Shown here piece by piece: positions 24,955 through 32,601 of a stretch of 64,000 nt of DNA (its first letter is position 1; each line of letters opens with the position of its first letter). The notes beneath the pieces are model-generated. The model ran no database searches. It was not told the DNA's origin and saw nothing but the letters and a program-made list of their open reading frames with translations. This DNA comes from Haloarcula vallismortis ATCC 29715 (GTDB taxonomy: Archaea > Halobacteriota > Halobacteria > Halobacteriales > Haloarculaceae), in NCBI RefSeq assembly GCF_000337775.1, contig NZ_AOLQ01000065.1:186001-250000 (forward strand). Reading direction: 5' to 3'. The position numbers were made by a program, and so were the translations under genes.

Positions 24955-25804
24955 CCGGGCGGTGCTGTCGATAGACTTCGAACTGTTCACCCAGACACCG
25001 GCCTACCGGAGCGCCTCGGGGACGACCGACCGCGACGGCGTCGGCCTCGACGGCGGCCGGTTTTTCAGGGAGACACTCGCGGAGTACGACGCCACGGCGA
25101 CCGCGTTCGTCGTGTCGGCAGTCGCCGAGTCTCATCCCGACGCCGTGCGGGCGCTCGCCGATTCGGGACTGGAAATCGCCTCCCACACGCACACTCACCA
25201 GTTGCTCTCTGCCCTCGATAGCGAGGGGCGACGAGAGGAGTTGTCTAGGTCGAAGAACATGCTGGAGCGAGTCACGGACGAACGCGTGTCCGGGTTCCGC
25301 GCACCCGCCTTCGACATCACCGACGACCACTTCGGTCTGCTTGCCGATATCGGGTACACGTACGACTCCAGCGTGGTCTCCAGCCGGTCGATTCCGGGGT
25401 GGTACGGCGGCGAGCACGACGTTCACGAGCCGGTTGCGGCGTCGACGGTACACCCGAACGCGCCGGACACTATTACCGAGTTCCCGGCGAGCGTCATGCC
25501 GGGGCTACAGCTGCCCCTCACCGGGACCTGGCTCCGGTTTTTCGGCCCGCGCTACACAATTTTGGGCATGAAGTTGCTGGCCCGCCGGGGTATCACGCCG
25601 ATGCTGTACGTCCACCCGTGGGAACTGGTGGACCTGCCGGCTGTCGAGGGGGTGCCGACGCGGGTGTACGTCAGGACCGGCGACTGGATGCGCCGGGCCG
25701 TCGAGCGGATTCTGCAGCAGGACTTCGAGTTCACGACCGCGCGGGCGGTGCTTGAGGACGGCGAAACAGCCGCGACACAGCGACACAGGGGCGAGACGGC
25801 GTGA
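24947..25804 (+). CDS. polysaccharide deacetylase family protein (NodB fold)
   Basis: The 285-residue protein has the NodB motif 1 aspartate in SIDFE (D10) and the metal-binding histidines of motif 2 in SHTHTH (H80 and H84). GFRAPAF (motif 3) follows, and VHPWEL comes near the end. These metal-dependent enzymes remove N- or O-acetyl groups from surface polysaccharides. It lacks a signal peptide and so works in the cytoplasm, perhaps on a lipid-linked precursor. It overlaps the next gene by four bases (GTGA). Confidence 0.88.
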   Translation: MTDRAVLSIDFELFTQTPAYRSASGTTDRDGVGLDGGRFFRETLAEYDATATAFVVSAVAESHPDAVRALADSGLEIASHTHTHQLLSALDSEGRREELSRSKNMLERVTDERVSGFRAPAFDITDDHFGLLADIGYTYDSSVVSSRSIPGWYGGEHDVHEPVAASTVHPNAPDTITEFPASVMPGLQLPLTGTWLRFFGPRYTILGMKLLARRGITPMLYVHPWELVDLPAVEGVPTRVYVRTGDWMRRAVERILQQDFEFTTARAVLEDGETAATQRHRGETA

Positions 25805-26823
25805 CGAACCGCGTCCGTGACCTTGCCATCACGGTCGCCCAGTACGCTCTCGCCGTCGCGGCGGTGGCGTGGCTGCTCACACAGTTCGATATCAGGAGAG
25901 CAGTCGGCCTGCTCGCGGACGTTAACATCGAGACAGCACTTGCGATTATTGCCGTCAGCACCCTCGGTATCTGTGGCCGCGTGTACTCGTGGTACGCGGT
26001 TATCACCCCGCTTGCACCCGTCCGGTTCCGGACCGCCGCCGGGACGACGCTCATCGTGAACTTCGTCAATCAGCTGCTCCCTTCTCGACTCTCCGGGCGG
26101 CTGGCCGCACCGTTCGTCCTCCGGAGCCAGACCGGGATGGCCTACAGCGACGCCGCGGCCGCGTCGGCACTGCACACCAGTATCTTTGCGCTCTACTACG
26201 GCGTCGCGGCCACAGCAGGTCTTCTGTTGGCGATTCCACTCCTGCGGGTCGAACTCCTCCTGCTGTTGGCGCTCGCGACGAGTCTCTACCTTGTGGCCGG
26301 CCTCGCCATACTGTTTGGCGGCCTCAACCTCGCCTATCTGGACCGGCTCATCGACTGGCTGTCCGGGGCGGCCGTCCGGATTCCACGCATCGGCGAGGGG
26401 CTCGCGTCGCGCCTCGACGGCCTGCTCGAATTTACCGACAGCTCGACCACGACGTTTCGAACGCTCGTGAGTGAGCCGGCAGTATGGCTCCGCTACGCGG
26501 TCGGCTGGACCGTCGACCTCGTCCTCGCTCCCGGCGTCCGCGTCGGCCTGTTGCTGGGGAGTTTCGGCGTGGCGTTCGAACCACTGGTTGCGTTGCCGCT
26601 GTATCTCCTCGTTGCGTACACGGTGACGCTCCTCCCGCTGACGCCCGGTGGCATCGGTGTCACCGAGGCGACGGCGACGGCGGTGTTCGTCGCGCTTGGC
26701 ATCCCGGCAGAGGTCATCATCCCCATCATCTTCGTCGACCGGTTCCTCGGCATCTATCTGCCGTCGCTTGCGGGCTGGTATCCCTCCGTTCAGCTTGACC
26801 TCTCGTCGTTGACGGCGGAGTAG
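25801..26823 (+). CDS. flippase-like membrane protein (LPG-synthase TM region family)
   Basis: The 340-residue protein starts at a GTG and has seven to eight hydrophobic helices, with the conserved-looking NQLLPSRLSGRLAAP and LPLTPGGIGVTEA segments. This is the membrane part shared with bacterial lysylphosphatidylglycerol synthases and flippases (UPF0104). Members of this family are believed to move or modify lipids across the membrane. Together with the GT2 and deacetylase genes upstream it may translocate a glycolipid or polysaccharide carrier; this is an inference from context. Confidence 0.82.
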   Translation: MTNRVRDLAITVAQYALAVAAVAWLLTQFDIRRAVGLLADVNIETALAIIAVSTLGICGRVYSWYAVITPLAPVRFRTAAGTTLIVNFVNQLLPSRLSGRLAAPFVLRSQTGMAYSDAAAASALHTSIFALYYGVAATAGLLLAIPLLRVELLLLLALATSLYLVAGLAILFGGLNLAYLDRLIDWLSGAAVRIPRIGEGLASRLDGLLEFTDSSTTTFRTLVSEPAVWLRYAVGWTVDLVLAPGVRVGLLLGSFGVAFEPLVALPLYLLVAYTVTLLPLTPGGIGVTEATATAVFVALGIPAEVIIPIIFVDRFLGIYLPSLAGWYPSVQLDLSSLTAE

Positions 26824-26855
26824 CCAGCCGGAAACTGGCAGACCCGAACAGGGAT

Positions 26856-28643
26856 TCAGAACGGCGGGTGACGGTCCGGGTCGCACTCGCCGTCGCGTTC
26901 CAGAATGAGCGTGTACTGGTTCGCTGCGAGTTCCTGCTCGTCGGCGAACTGGTCCGTATGCGGAACGATCCCGAGCCTGAGCAGGTCGGTGAACGAGCCG
27001 GGCGTCGGTCGCTGAGGGACGAAGTTCGTCGGTCGCTCCCCGAACTCGGCGACGATTTCGTAGTTAGACTCCTCGTTCAGGAGGCCACGGAGGTAGGCAG
27101 CCTGTGCGTCGCCGTTCCGGTAGTAGGTGTCCTCCTTGAGATACAGGAGGTCCCGGTAGCCGATCTGGATGTATCGCGGGCACGCCATCGCTTCTTCGGC
27201 CGCCGAGTCCTGACCGGCGACGTGTCGGGCGGTCAGCGAGTGCGGGATTGCGGTGTCCTGAATGTGGACGCGGTACGTCTCCACCACGTCGCCGTCGTCA
27301 CTGTTGTCCTCCAGCCACGCCGTCGCTTCGTCCCGGGGCATGGATGCGAACTGCGCCGTCCCGACACCGGCGTAGACCGCCGTTGTGACCAACAGAACAG
27401 CCATTACCGGCCGGGCCAGCGACGACGAGCGCTCGCGGAGTTGCACCAGTCGCCCGCCAACGAGTACGGCGATGAGCGGGAACGTCGGCAGGAGGTGATG
27501 CACACGGAAGTCGTGCCACTGGGAGAACATCGCGACGTAGGCCACCAGTCCAGTCAAGACGAGGACAGTGCCGTGGAATGCGGAACCGCGGTCGCGCAAC
27601 GTGGCGACGGATGCCACGACGCTGGCCACGGCCGCGGCGAACAGCGGCAGCCCCAGCGCACTGAAGTAGCCCCGGAGAAACCACCACCACATCGGGGCAT
27701 CGGGTCCCGTCGGATGGCTCATCCGCGAGGTCGAACCGCCGAACACCCGCTGGATGAACGGCTCGGGCCCCGCCACAAGCGCGGTTGGGAACCCGAGGAC
27801 GATCATCGCGAACCCGAGTAACGCGCCACCCAGCAGGAGTTTCGGCCGGTACAGCGTCTTTGTCAGCGGCGCATCAGCAGCATGGGCACGCAGCAGGAAG
27901 GCAACGCCGATAAGCAGTATAACCGGCGCGGCCGTCAGCTTGAACGCGATAGCGACGCCGCCGGCGGCGCTAGCCGCCAGAAACAGTGTGCTGTCGTCCG
28001 TCCGGAGATACCGGACTAACAGGTACAGCGTGAGGAGGACGAACACTAGTGCCGGCATATCCTCGCCGGCCTCCTTCGAAATAGTAAGGAAGCCAAACGT
28101 CAGCGAGAGCACGACAGCCGACAGTCGGCCGGCGTTCCGTCCCTCAATTATGACGCCGAGGCGATATGTGAGGTAGACGGCACAGAGTGCGGCGACGACG
28201 TTCGTCAGGCGGATAGCGATGAGGCTCCAGGTCCAGATCCACTCTGGCGTGGCGGCCCAGACCTCGTAGTGTCCGAACTCCCAGCCCGGAAATGGCAGTG
28301 ACGTGAACGCGCCTCCGTCGCCAGTGACCACGGCGACGAGCACGACAGGGAGGATAGCCAGCCCGTAGAGGTACAGCGTCGCGCCGAAGGGAGCCCGGCC
28401 CCACTCCACGCCGGCTTTGAGGCCTTCGAAGCTCGGGTCTTCGAGGACAGCGCCGTAGGTGACCATCGCGTCTAGCAAGCGGCTGTACTCGTCGCGGGTC
28501 GCGAAGTTCGGAATTCGGTGCCAGAACCAGAACCCGACCATGACCGTCGATACAAGCAGAATATACCGGAGATACGGGTCCTCTCGAACGTCAGCCCGTA
28601 CCTGTTCGACAGCACGTCGGGGCAGTGACCGCCAGCCACTCAT
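26856..28643 (-). CDS. GT39-type membrane glycosyltransferase
   Basis: The 595-residue protein has one N-terminal helix, the Asp-Glu pair in TRDEYSRLL (D51-E52) and about ten more hydrophobic segments to residue 430. An outer soluble domain follows. The acidic pair and architecture are those of GT39/ArnT-like transferases, which use polyprenyl-linked sugars outside the membrane. It is convergent with the flippase-like gene, with a gap of 32 bases. It could attach the sugar loaded by one of the neighbouring GT2 enzymes. Confidence 0.78.
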   Translation of the reverse strand: MSGWRSLPRRAVEQVRADVREDPYLRYILLVSTVMVGFWFWHRIPNFATRDEYSRLLDAMVTYGAVLEDPSFEGLKAGVEWGRAPFGATLYLYGLAILPVVLVAVVTGDGGAFTSLPFPGWEFGHYEVWAATPEWIWTWSLIAIRLTNVVAALCAVYLTYRLGVIIEGRNAGRLSAVVLSLTFGFLTISKEAGEDMPALVFVLLTLYLLVRYLRTDDSTLFLAASAAGGVAIAFKLTAAPVILLIGVAFLLRAHAADAPLTKTLYRPKLLLGGALLGFAMIVLGFPTALVAGPEPFIQRVFGGSTSRMSHPTGPDAPMWWWFLRGYFSALGLPLFAAAVASVVASVATLRDRGSAFHGTVLVLTGLVAYVAMFSQWHDFRVHHLLPTFPLIAVLVGGRLVQLRERSSSLARPVMAVLLVTTAVYAGVGTAQFASMPRDEATAWLEDNSDDGDVVETYRVHIQDTAIPHSLTARHVAGQDSAAEEAMACPRYIQIGYRDLLYLKEDTYYRNGDAQAAYLRGLLNEESNYEIVAEFGERPTNFVPQRPTPGSFTDLLRLGIVPHTDQFADEQELAANQYTLILERDGECDPDRHPPF

Positions 28644-28685
28644 CCTGTCATCGCTCCGGGGTGTGCGTTGAAAAGGTTGCCCTTC

Positions 28686-29372
28686 TCAGAAGTAGTCGGC
28701 ATCGAACTCCCGACGGAGGATGTAATGGTTCACGTAGCCACGGACGTACTTCGCGAACAGTGAGACATATCCCTCGTCGGCCTCTCTGCGAGCAGATGTA
28801 TCGACACAGGAGTCGGCGTCGTAGACGATTCGGCCGTAGTCTTTCATCCGCAGGGAGAGCTCCGTGTCCTCCATGAACGGGATGTCTTCGTCGAAGCCCC
28901 CCGCGGCCTCGAACGCCTCGGCCCGGAAGCTACAGTTGAAGCCCGGTTGCTGGACGAAGCCCAGCGGCCAGGACACCCGGTACCAGTAGTCCGACAGCAG
29001 TTTGAACAGCACGCGGTGTTTGCGGCTGTCTTCGAGTGGACGTGCGGGGCCACCGACCCCCACTACATTGTCGTCGGTGTAGTGCCTGAGATGCAGGCGA
29101 ACCCAGTCGTCTGGAACGACAGTGTCGGCGTCGGTAAACAGCAGAATCGGGGCTTCCGCGGCCGCTGCTCCGCGGTTCCTGGCGAGCCCCGCCCCGCCCT
29201 CGTCACACCGAACGACGGTGTCGACGAAGGGCGTCTCGCGGGCCACCTGTTCTGTCCCGTCGTCGCCGCCGACCACGACGACCAGTTCCACTGGCTGTGA
29301 CTCGAAGGGAGCGAGACAGCGGGCAAGCGACTCCGCCTCGTTGTAGGCCGGGACGATGACTGCGGCGTCCAT
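28686..29372 (-). CDS. GT2 family glycosyltransferase
   Basis: The 228-residue form begins at MDAAVIVPAYNEAES, which is where the catalytic fold starts; the frame's extra 19 upstream residues look like leader DNA. VVVGGDDGTEQVA, the metal site DADTVVPDDW and LSLRMKDYG support an inverting GT2. It lies 53 bases after the MFS gene and 42 bases before the GT39 gene on the same strand, so it may form a unit with the GT39 enzyme. Confidence 0.83.
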   Translation of the reverse strand: MDAAVIVPAYNEAESLARCLAPFESQPVELVVVVGGDDGTEQVARETPFVDTVVRCDEGGAGLARNRGAAAAEAPILLFTDADTVVPDDWVRLHLRHYTDDNVVGVGGPARPLEDSRKHRVLFKLLSDYWYRVSWPLGFVQQPGFNCSFRAEAFEAAGGFDEDIPFMEDTELSLRMKDYGRIVYDADSCVDTSARREADEGYVSLFAKYVRGYVNHYILRREFDADYF

Positions 29373-29425
29373 CTGAGAGTCAGGTACACCGCACAGACAG
29401 AAATAGCAAGCGATGCGCCGGCCTG

Positions 29426-30775
29426 TCACGAACGCCGCGCGAGGACAGTCCCCGCGAGGACGGCGACGAGGGCGATGCCGGCGAGCGTCCCGAACAGCGC
29501 CGTCGCGTTCGCAAAGGCCAGAATCGACCCCGCGAGACCACCGCCGAGCGCGCCAACCCCGAACACACCCAGATACGTGAAGCCGTACGACAGGCCGCGC
29601 GTTCCGGCGGGCGTGTACTCCGCGACTGCGGCCTGATACATCGGCTGGACGACAAAGAGGGCAACGCCCAGTAGCGCACCAAGCACCGCTAGCGGCCCGA
29701 AGCCCATCCCCGACACCGGGACGAACAGGACCGCAAGGAGCGCAAGCACGAGGAACGAGCCGGCGATGCCGTACTCGACGGGGATACGGTCGCTTAGTTT
29801 GCCCCCGGCGTACTGGCCGAGAACGCCGATGAGCAACAGGCCGGCGTAGAAGTAGTCCTGTGGCTTGAGCGTCTGCCCCGTCCCGGCCTCGATACCGAGC
29901 GCCGACAGGACGTTGGGGGGTAACAGGCTCTCAATCGGGATGGGTTCGAAGCCCGGCAGGCTCCGAAGCAGTTCCGGAAGGAAGGTGAGGACGCCGCGGT
30001 AGTACAGCCCCGAGCACATGACGACGACGAACACGAGCAGGAAGCTCCCAGCCAGTAGGTGTTTGCTCTCCGTGAAAAACTCCCCGAGCGAGTCGATGCC
30101 GCTGCTGGCTTTCGAGCCCCCGTCGGTCGCGGTCGTCACCGCCGCCGTCTCGTCGAAGCTCGCCCGCGAGGCATAAACGGCGGCGAGCAACGCAGGGACG
30201 CCAAGCACGAGTGCGACCGTCCGCCACTCGGCGACCAGTAGGAGAATCGCGGCGACGAGCGGGCCGAGGCCGATGCCGAGGTTGCCGGCGACACCGTGGT
30301 AGGCCAGTCCGGTCCCGCGCTGTTCGACGCCTTTGCTGATGAGCGAGAGCCCGGCCGGGTGGTAGACGCTGGCAGAGAGGCCCCAGAGGACAAGCGCCAG
30401 CGCGATGACGACCATGCTCGGAGCCAGTCCCAGCAGGATGTAGGAACTGCCCATGCCGAGCAGACAGCCCGTGATGAGCCGCCGGGAGCCGATTCGGTCG
30501 ACGACGATACCGCCCGGGAGCGCGCCGGCTCCGAACAGGCCATAGCCCAGCGTCACGATGACGCCGACGGTCGCCGTCGTCACGTCGAACTGTGCGACGC
30601 CGAGGTTGATGAGGTCGAACTCGGTGAGCCAGATGACGACAAATATCGGGACCGCCATCTCGTACGTGTGGACCAGGCCGTGTGCGAGCATGACCAGCGC
30701 GGTGATCGCTCGGTCGTTCGCGTTCACACTCTGGTTCGTGTCGGCCGCCGGCAAGTGTGTGACGGTTCTGCGCAT
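29426..30775 (-). CDS. major facilitator superfamily transporter
   Basis: The 449-residue protein has 12 predicted helices in two halves; the first half has the MFS loop motif in GGIVVDRIGSRR and the second GGKLSDRIPVEYG. Members of this family move sugars, drugs, ions or metabolites by proton or sodium coupling. The start at 30775 is chosen because the frame above it reads through promoter DNA. A divergently read ribbon-helix-helix gene shares the promoter region. The substrate cannot be deduced. Confidence 0.85.
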   Translation of the reverse strand: MRRTVTHLPAADTNQSVNANDRAITALVMLAHGLVHTYEMAVPIFVVIWLTEFDLINLGVAQFDVTTATVGVIVTLGYGLFGAGALPGGIVVDRIGSRRLITGCLLGMGSSYILLGLAPSMVVIALALVLWGLSASVYHPAGLSLISKGVEQRGTGLAYHGVAGNLGIGLGPLVAAILLLVAEWRTVALVLGVPALLAAVYASRASFDETAAVTTATDGGSKASSGIDSLGEFFTESKHLLAGSFLLVFVVVMCSGLYYRGVLTFLPELLRSLPGFEPIPIESLLPPNVLSALGIEAGTGQTLKPQDYFYAGLLLIGVLGQYAGGKLSDRIPVEYGIAGSFLVLALLAVLFVPVSGMGFGPLAVLGALLGVALFVVQPMYQAAVAEYTPAGTRGLSYGFTYLGVFGVGALGGGLAGSILAFANATALFGTLAGIALVAVLAGTVLARRS

Positions 30776-30817
30776 CCACGCGTGCGCCTCTCTGAACCCT
30801 CCCAAAATCAGGGGTGG

Positions 30818-30826
30818 GTTTTTATG
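30818..30826 (+). promoter_or_regulatory. TATA element between the MFS and RHH genes
   Basis: GTTTTTATG ends 24 bases before the GTG start of the ribbon-helix-helix gene. On the other strand it reads as an A-rich element 43-51 bases before the MFS start, so it may serve both directions. Confidence 0.45.
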
Positions 30827-30849
30827 TCCGAACAGTATAGGCGGCAAGT

Positions 30850-31077
30850 GTGAGCAAGATCAAGGTGTCACTCCCGGACCAGGTGGACTCGGATATCCAG
30901 CGACTCGTCGAACAGGGCGAGTTCCTCAACCGCGACCAGGCCGTCGAAGACCTCCTGAAGCGAGGGATTTCGGCATATAATACCACGACGGAAGAGACCG
31001 AGACACTCGATGAAGAGATTTTCGACCAGACGGCCTCCGAACAGCAGGACCCGGCAATGCAGGACGACTTCCTCTAG
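30850..31077 (+). CDS. small ribbon-helix-helix (CopG/Arc-like) DNA-binding protein
   Basis: The 75-residue protein starts at a GTG and begins with the strand KIKVSLPDQ, then two helices (VDSDIQRLVEQGEF and NRDQAVEDLLKRG), the ribbon-helix-helix plan. Dimers of this fold insert the strand into the major groove. The acidic tail of about 30 residues is typical of haloarchaeal forms. It is divergent from the MFS gene, which it may regulate. Its stop overlaps the convergent membrane-protein gene by four bases. Confidence 0.78.
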   Translation: MSKIKVSLPDQVDSDIQRLVEQGEFLNRDQAVEDLLKRGISAYNTTTEETETLDEEIFDQTASEQQDPAMQDDFL

Positions 31078-31394
31078 TCGCGGTTCTGTGAGAGTCGGCC
31101 GTCGTCCTCGGTTGCCCGCTGTCCGGAGCCGTCGTTTTCCTGTCGACGTTGCTTCATTTTTGCCCCGGGTTTCGGACCTCTGTCGACCGACTCGTATGGG
31201 GTCTCTGCGATGCTCTCTGGGATAAGGTACCACGCGAGGCCGCCGCCGACAGCAGTGCCGCCGGCAAAAACGCCGATGACAACCAACAGTTCGGCACCGC
31301 CGTACAACGTCACCAGTCCCATCGACCCACCGATGAGGAGCGCGAACCCGACCTGTGTGTATCTGAGAAACCGTTTTCGGTCGGCGTCTGTCAT
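31074..31394 (-). CDS. small two-helix membrane protein, function unknown
   Basis: The 106-residue protein begins at MTDADRKRFLRY, chosen because an ATG five codons earlier leads with an odd extension. Two hydrophobic helices lie at about residues 13-31 and 34-56, followed by a polar, charged tail with Gly/Gln/Asn. I do not recognise a named family. It overlaps the convergent RHH gene by four bases. No function is proposed. Confidence 0.65.
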   Translation of the reverse strand: MTDADRKRFLRYTQVGFALLIGGSMGLVTLYGGAELLVVIGVFAGGTAVGGGLAWYLIPESIAETPYESVDRGPKPGAKMKQRRQENDGSGQRATEDDGRLSQNRD

Positions 31395-31449
31395 CGAGGG
31401 ACCGACCATCAGCGGCCCCCAAGCCGGACAGCGTCTGTCGATTCGGCCA

Positions 31450-31995
31450 TCAGTAAAAGCCCCGTTCTACGTCTTCCTCGATGACATCCTCGAACTCCGC
31501 ATCAAGTAGCTCCTCCGCCTCCTCGAACGTCTCGGTGAGTTCGGTCATCTGGTCGGGGCGGTCGTGGTGGTCGAACTCCATCGGGCCGTAGGCCGGGGAG
31601 TCCATCGCATCCATCATATCCTCAAGCAGCGCTTGCGGCGACGTCGGTGCGTCCGCGTGGGTTTCGAGCACCGTTTCGAGGTTCTTCGCCTTCTCCTTGG
31701 CGTCGTCCTCGTCCTCCGGTCCCTGCTGGACGCCGAAGATGCCCGAGCCGTCGTTGGGAAACAGCGGGTCGATGTCGTCGTCGATGCGGCGGGCCACCTG
31801 CGACCCGACGCCCTGTACCTCGAAGGGGTTCTTCGCGTAGGTCTTGAGCTGGTAGACGCCGGCGTCGGGGTGACCGAAGTAGATGTCCTCGCCGATTCCG
31901 TTCGCGCGGTCGCCCCCGACGGCACGCCAGTCCCCCGGATTGGCATTGCTCTCCATCACGTCTTCGAGAATGTCCTGCCAGTCGCGAACGCGCAT
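31450..31995 (-). CDS. acidic conserved-looking protein, function unknown
   Basis: The 181-residue form starts at MRVRDWQDILEDVM; the longer frame includes 28 residues of promoter-like DNA. It has an N-terminal folded part (to about residue 90) with FGHPDAGVYQLKTY and GIFGVQQGP segments, and a highly acidic helical tail. Codon use and acidity match neighbouring genes, so it is a real gene. I cannot name the family. It is the first gene upstream of a small membrane protein on the same strand, 55 bases apart. Confidence 0.65.
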   Translation of the reverse strand: MRVRDWQDILEDVMESNANPGDWRAVGGDRANGIGEDIYFGHPDAGVYQLKTYAKNPFEVQGVGSQVARRIDDDIDPLFPNDGSGIFGVQQGPEDEDDAKEKAKNLETVLETHADAPTSPQALLEDMMDAMDSPAYGPMEFDHHDRPDQMTELTETFEEAEELLDAEFEDVIEEDVERGFY

Positions 31996-32136
31996 TGTCA
32001 GTCTCTTGTTCGGACTGGGCCAGAATGAACCCATCGGTCCTGAGTGGCACAGCGGCAGCTGATGATAGCCGCGTGACAATCAGGAAGCCAGCCTTACAGC
32101 CGAACGGCTTTACTCCACGGAACAGCCAGACGTGGT

Positions 32137-32532
32137 ATGGAAAACGAGCGCAACGTCCTCGGCGGGGAGCTGGCCCTCTGTTCGATGGACCCGGAAACAG
32201 GGTTCATGCGCGACGGCTACTGTTACCCGCTCCAGCGCGACCCGGGGCGGCACGAAATCTGTGCGGTGATGACCGCCGAATTTCTGGAGTACAGCAAGGC
32301 ACAGGGCAACGACCTCGTGACGCCGCGGCCGGAGCTGAACTTTCCGGGCCTCGACCCCGGTGACAGCTGGTGTGTCTGCGTCCCGCGCTGGATAGAGGCC
32401 CACGAGGCCGGGCACGCCCCGCCGGTGAATCTCGAAGCGACGAGCGAGGACGTCCTCGAAGACGTGTCGCTGGAGACGCTGAAGCAGTACGCTGCTGATA
32501 CTGAGACTAATGCCGACACAGCCAGTGAGTGA
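32137..32532 (+). CDS. DUF2237 family protein
   Basis: The 131-residue protein contains the pattern NVLGGELALCSMDPETGFMRDGYC and later VTAEFLEY/SWCVCVPRW-like segments that mark the DUF2237 family, found in many bacteria and archaea. Two or more conserved cysteines (C15, C28, C46, C88 and C90 or nearby) stand out. The function is unknown. It precedes the Dna2-like gene by about 70 bases. Confidence 0.8.
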   Translation: MENERNVLGGELALCSMDPETGFMRDGYCYPLQRDPGRHEICAVMTAEFLEYSKAQGNDLVTPRPELNFPGLDPGDSWCVCVPRWIEAHEAGHAPPVNLEATSEDVLEDVSLETLKQYAADTETNADTASE

Positions 32533-32601
32533 GTTGCGGCGCGAACGGCTTTTGCGGGGCTGCCCCGTCGCTTGGGCCGTGCAACAGGGGAGGGCCAAGC
32601 G

